Positions 8,640 through 9,041 of a DNA stretch of 9,041 nt are shown here, in pieces. The position numbers were made by a program, and so were the translations under genes. A model generated the notes under the pieces. That model did no database searches. It saw only the letters and a list, made by a program, of their open reading frames with translations, and had not been told where the DNA came from. The stretch comes from Ramlibacter sp. (lineage in GTDB: Bacteria > Pseudomonadota > Gammaproteobacteria > Burkholderiales > Burkholderiaceae_C). The stretch is from NCBI GenBank assembly GCA_028292185.1, contig JAQGMT010000072.1:1-9041 (forward strand). The letters are read 5' to 3'. Positions within the stretch are counted from its first letter, which is position 1, and each line of letters begins with the position of its first letter.

Positions 8640-9041
8640 TTAAGCCACGCGTCCCAGCAAGAGGTACTCCATCAGTGCCTTTTGCACGTGCATGCGGTTC
8701 TCGGCTTCGTCCCACACGACGGACTGCGGCCCGTCGATCACGTCCGCCTCGACTTCCTCGCCGCGGTGCGCGGGCAGGCAATGCATGAACAGCGCGTCGG
8801 GCTTGGCGGCACGCATCATCTCGGTGTCCACGCACCAATCGGCGAAGGCTTTGCGCCGGGCTTCGTTCTCGGCTTCATAACCCATGCTGGTCCACACGTC
8901 GGTGGTCACCAGGTCGGCATCGCGGCAGGCGTCCATCGGGTCCTTGAAGACCTTGTAGCTGTCGGTGCTGCGGATGCCGGCAACGGCCTGGTCCACTTCG
9001 TAGCCGGTGGGCGTGCTCAGGTGCACCTTGAATCCGAGCAG
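8640..9041 (-). CDS. argF: Ornithine carbamoyltransferase, C-terminal part
   Basis: The last 133 residues of a gene entering from the right edge on the minus strand, ending in TAA; the full family length is about 305. The enzyme makes citrulline from carbamoyl phosphate and ornithine in arginine synthesis, in the cytosol. The fragment starts LLGFKVHLSTPTGYEVD, then DADLVTTDVWTSMGYEAENEARR with the ornithine-domain TDVWxSMG loop. MHCLPAHRGEEV follows, carrying the HCLP motif (codons at 8772-8783) whose Cys is a substrate-binding/catalytic residue. VVWDEAENRMHVQKALMEYLL is the usual C-terminal helix. HCLP and SMG distinguish it from aspartate carbamoyltransferase. An argI name would be equally possible. 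The reading frame is continuous to the window edge. Confidence 0.95.
   Translation of the reverse strand: MLGFKVHLSTPTGYEVDQAVAGIRSTDSYKVFKDPMDACRDADLVTTDVWTSMGYEAENEARRKAFADWCVDTEMMRAAKPDALFMHCLPAHRGEEVEADVIDGPQSVVWDEAENRMHVQKALMEYLLLGRVA

Overview
The window reads as chromosomal DNA from a GC-rich betaproteobacterium. The most likely group is Burkholderiales, perhaps a Comamonadaceae-type genome. I infer this from the codon bias (G or C in most third positions), from the protein families, and from AAAAT-type promoter-like motifs. The placement is by recognition and not by any search. Genes are tightly packed, and I see no tRNA, rRNA, CRISPR array, insertion sequence or phage gene.

Layout, left to right. 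(1) Positions 1-149 hold the N-terminal end of an XRE/MmyB-like helix-turn-helix regulator on the minus strand, cut by the window edge. (2) About 200 bp of divergent intergenic DNA follows, with a perfect 20-bp GC palindrome at 292-311. (3) serC (phosphoserine aminotransferase) overlaps by 8 nt a short, ACT-domain SerA-type 3-phosphoglycerate dehydrogenase. The pair supplies the first two steps of serine synthesis from 3-phosphoglycerate as one translationally linked unit. (4) acnA (aconitase, TCA cycle) follows after 95 bp with its own likely promoter. (5) An FAD-dependent aromatic-hydroxylase-like monooxygenase overlaps by 4 nt a MATE-family multidrug/metabolite exporter. (6) An 89-bp gap carries a CTGT-N8-ACAG LexA-type operator upstream of a 121-aa protein with a Myb/GcrA-like C-terminal DNA-binding signature. 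(7) The C-terminal part of argF (ornithine carbamoyltransferase) runs convergently, its stop only 3 bp from the previous stop.

Most of the window is core metabolism (serine synthesis, TCA cycle, arginine synthesis). The least ordinary part is the small gene at 8271-8636. Its upstream site matches the canonical SOS box, so I predict that it belongs to the LexA regulon, which would make it a candidate uncharacterised DNA-damage-response factor. The monooxygenase/exporter pair, with a possibly leaderless first gene, is the second point of interest. Long antisense ORFs over serC, acnA, the monooxygenase and the MATE gene are GC-composition shadows and were not annotated.
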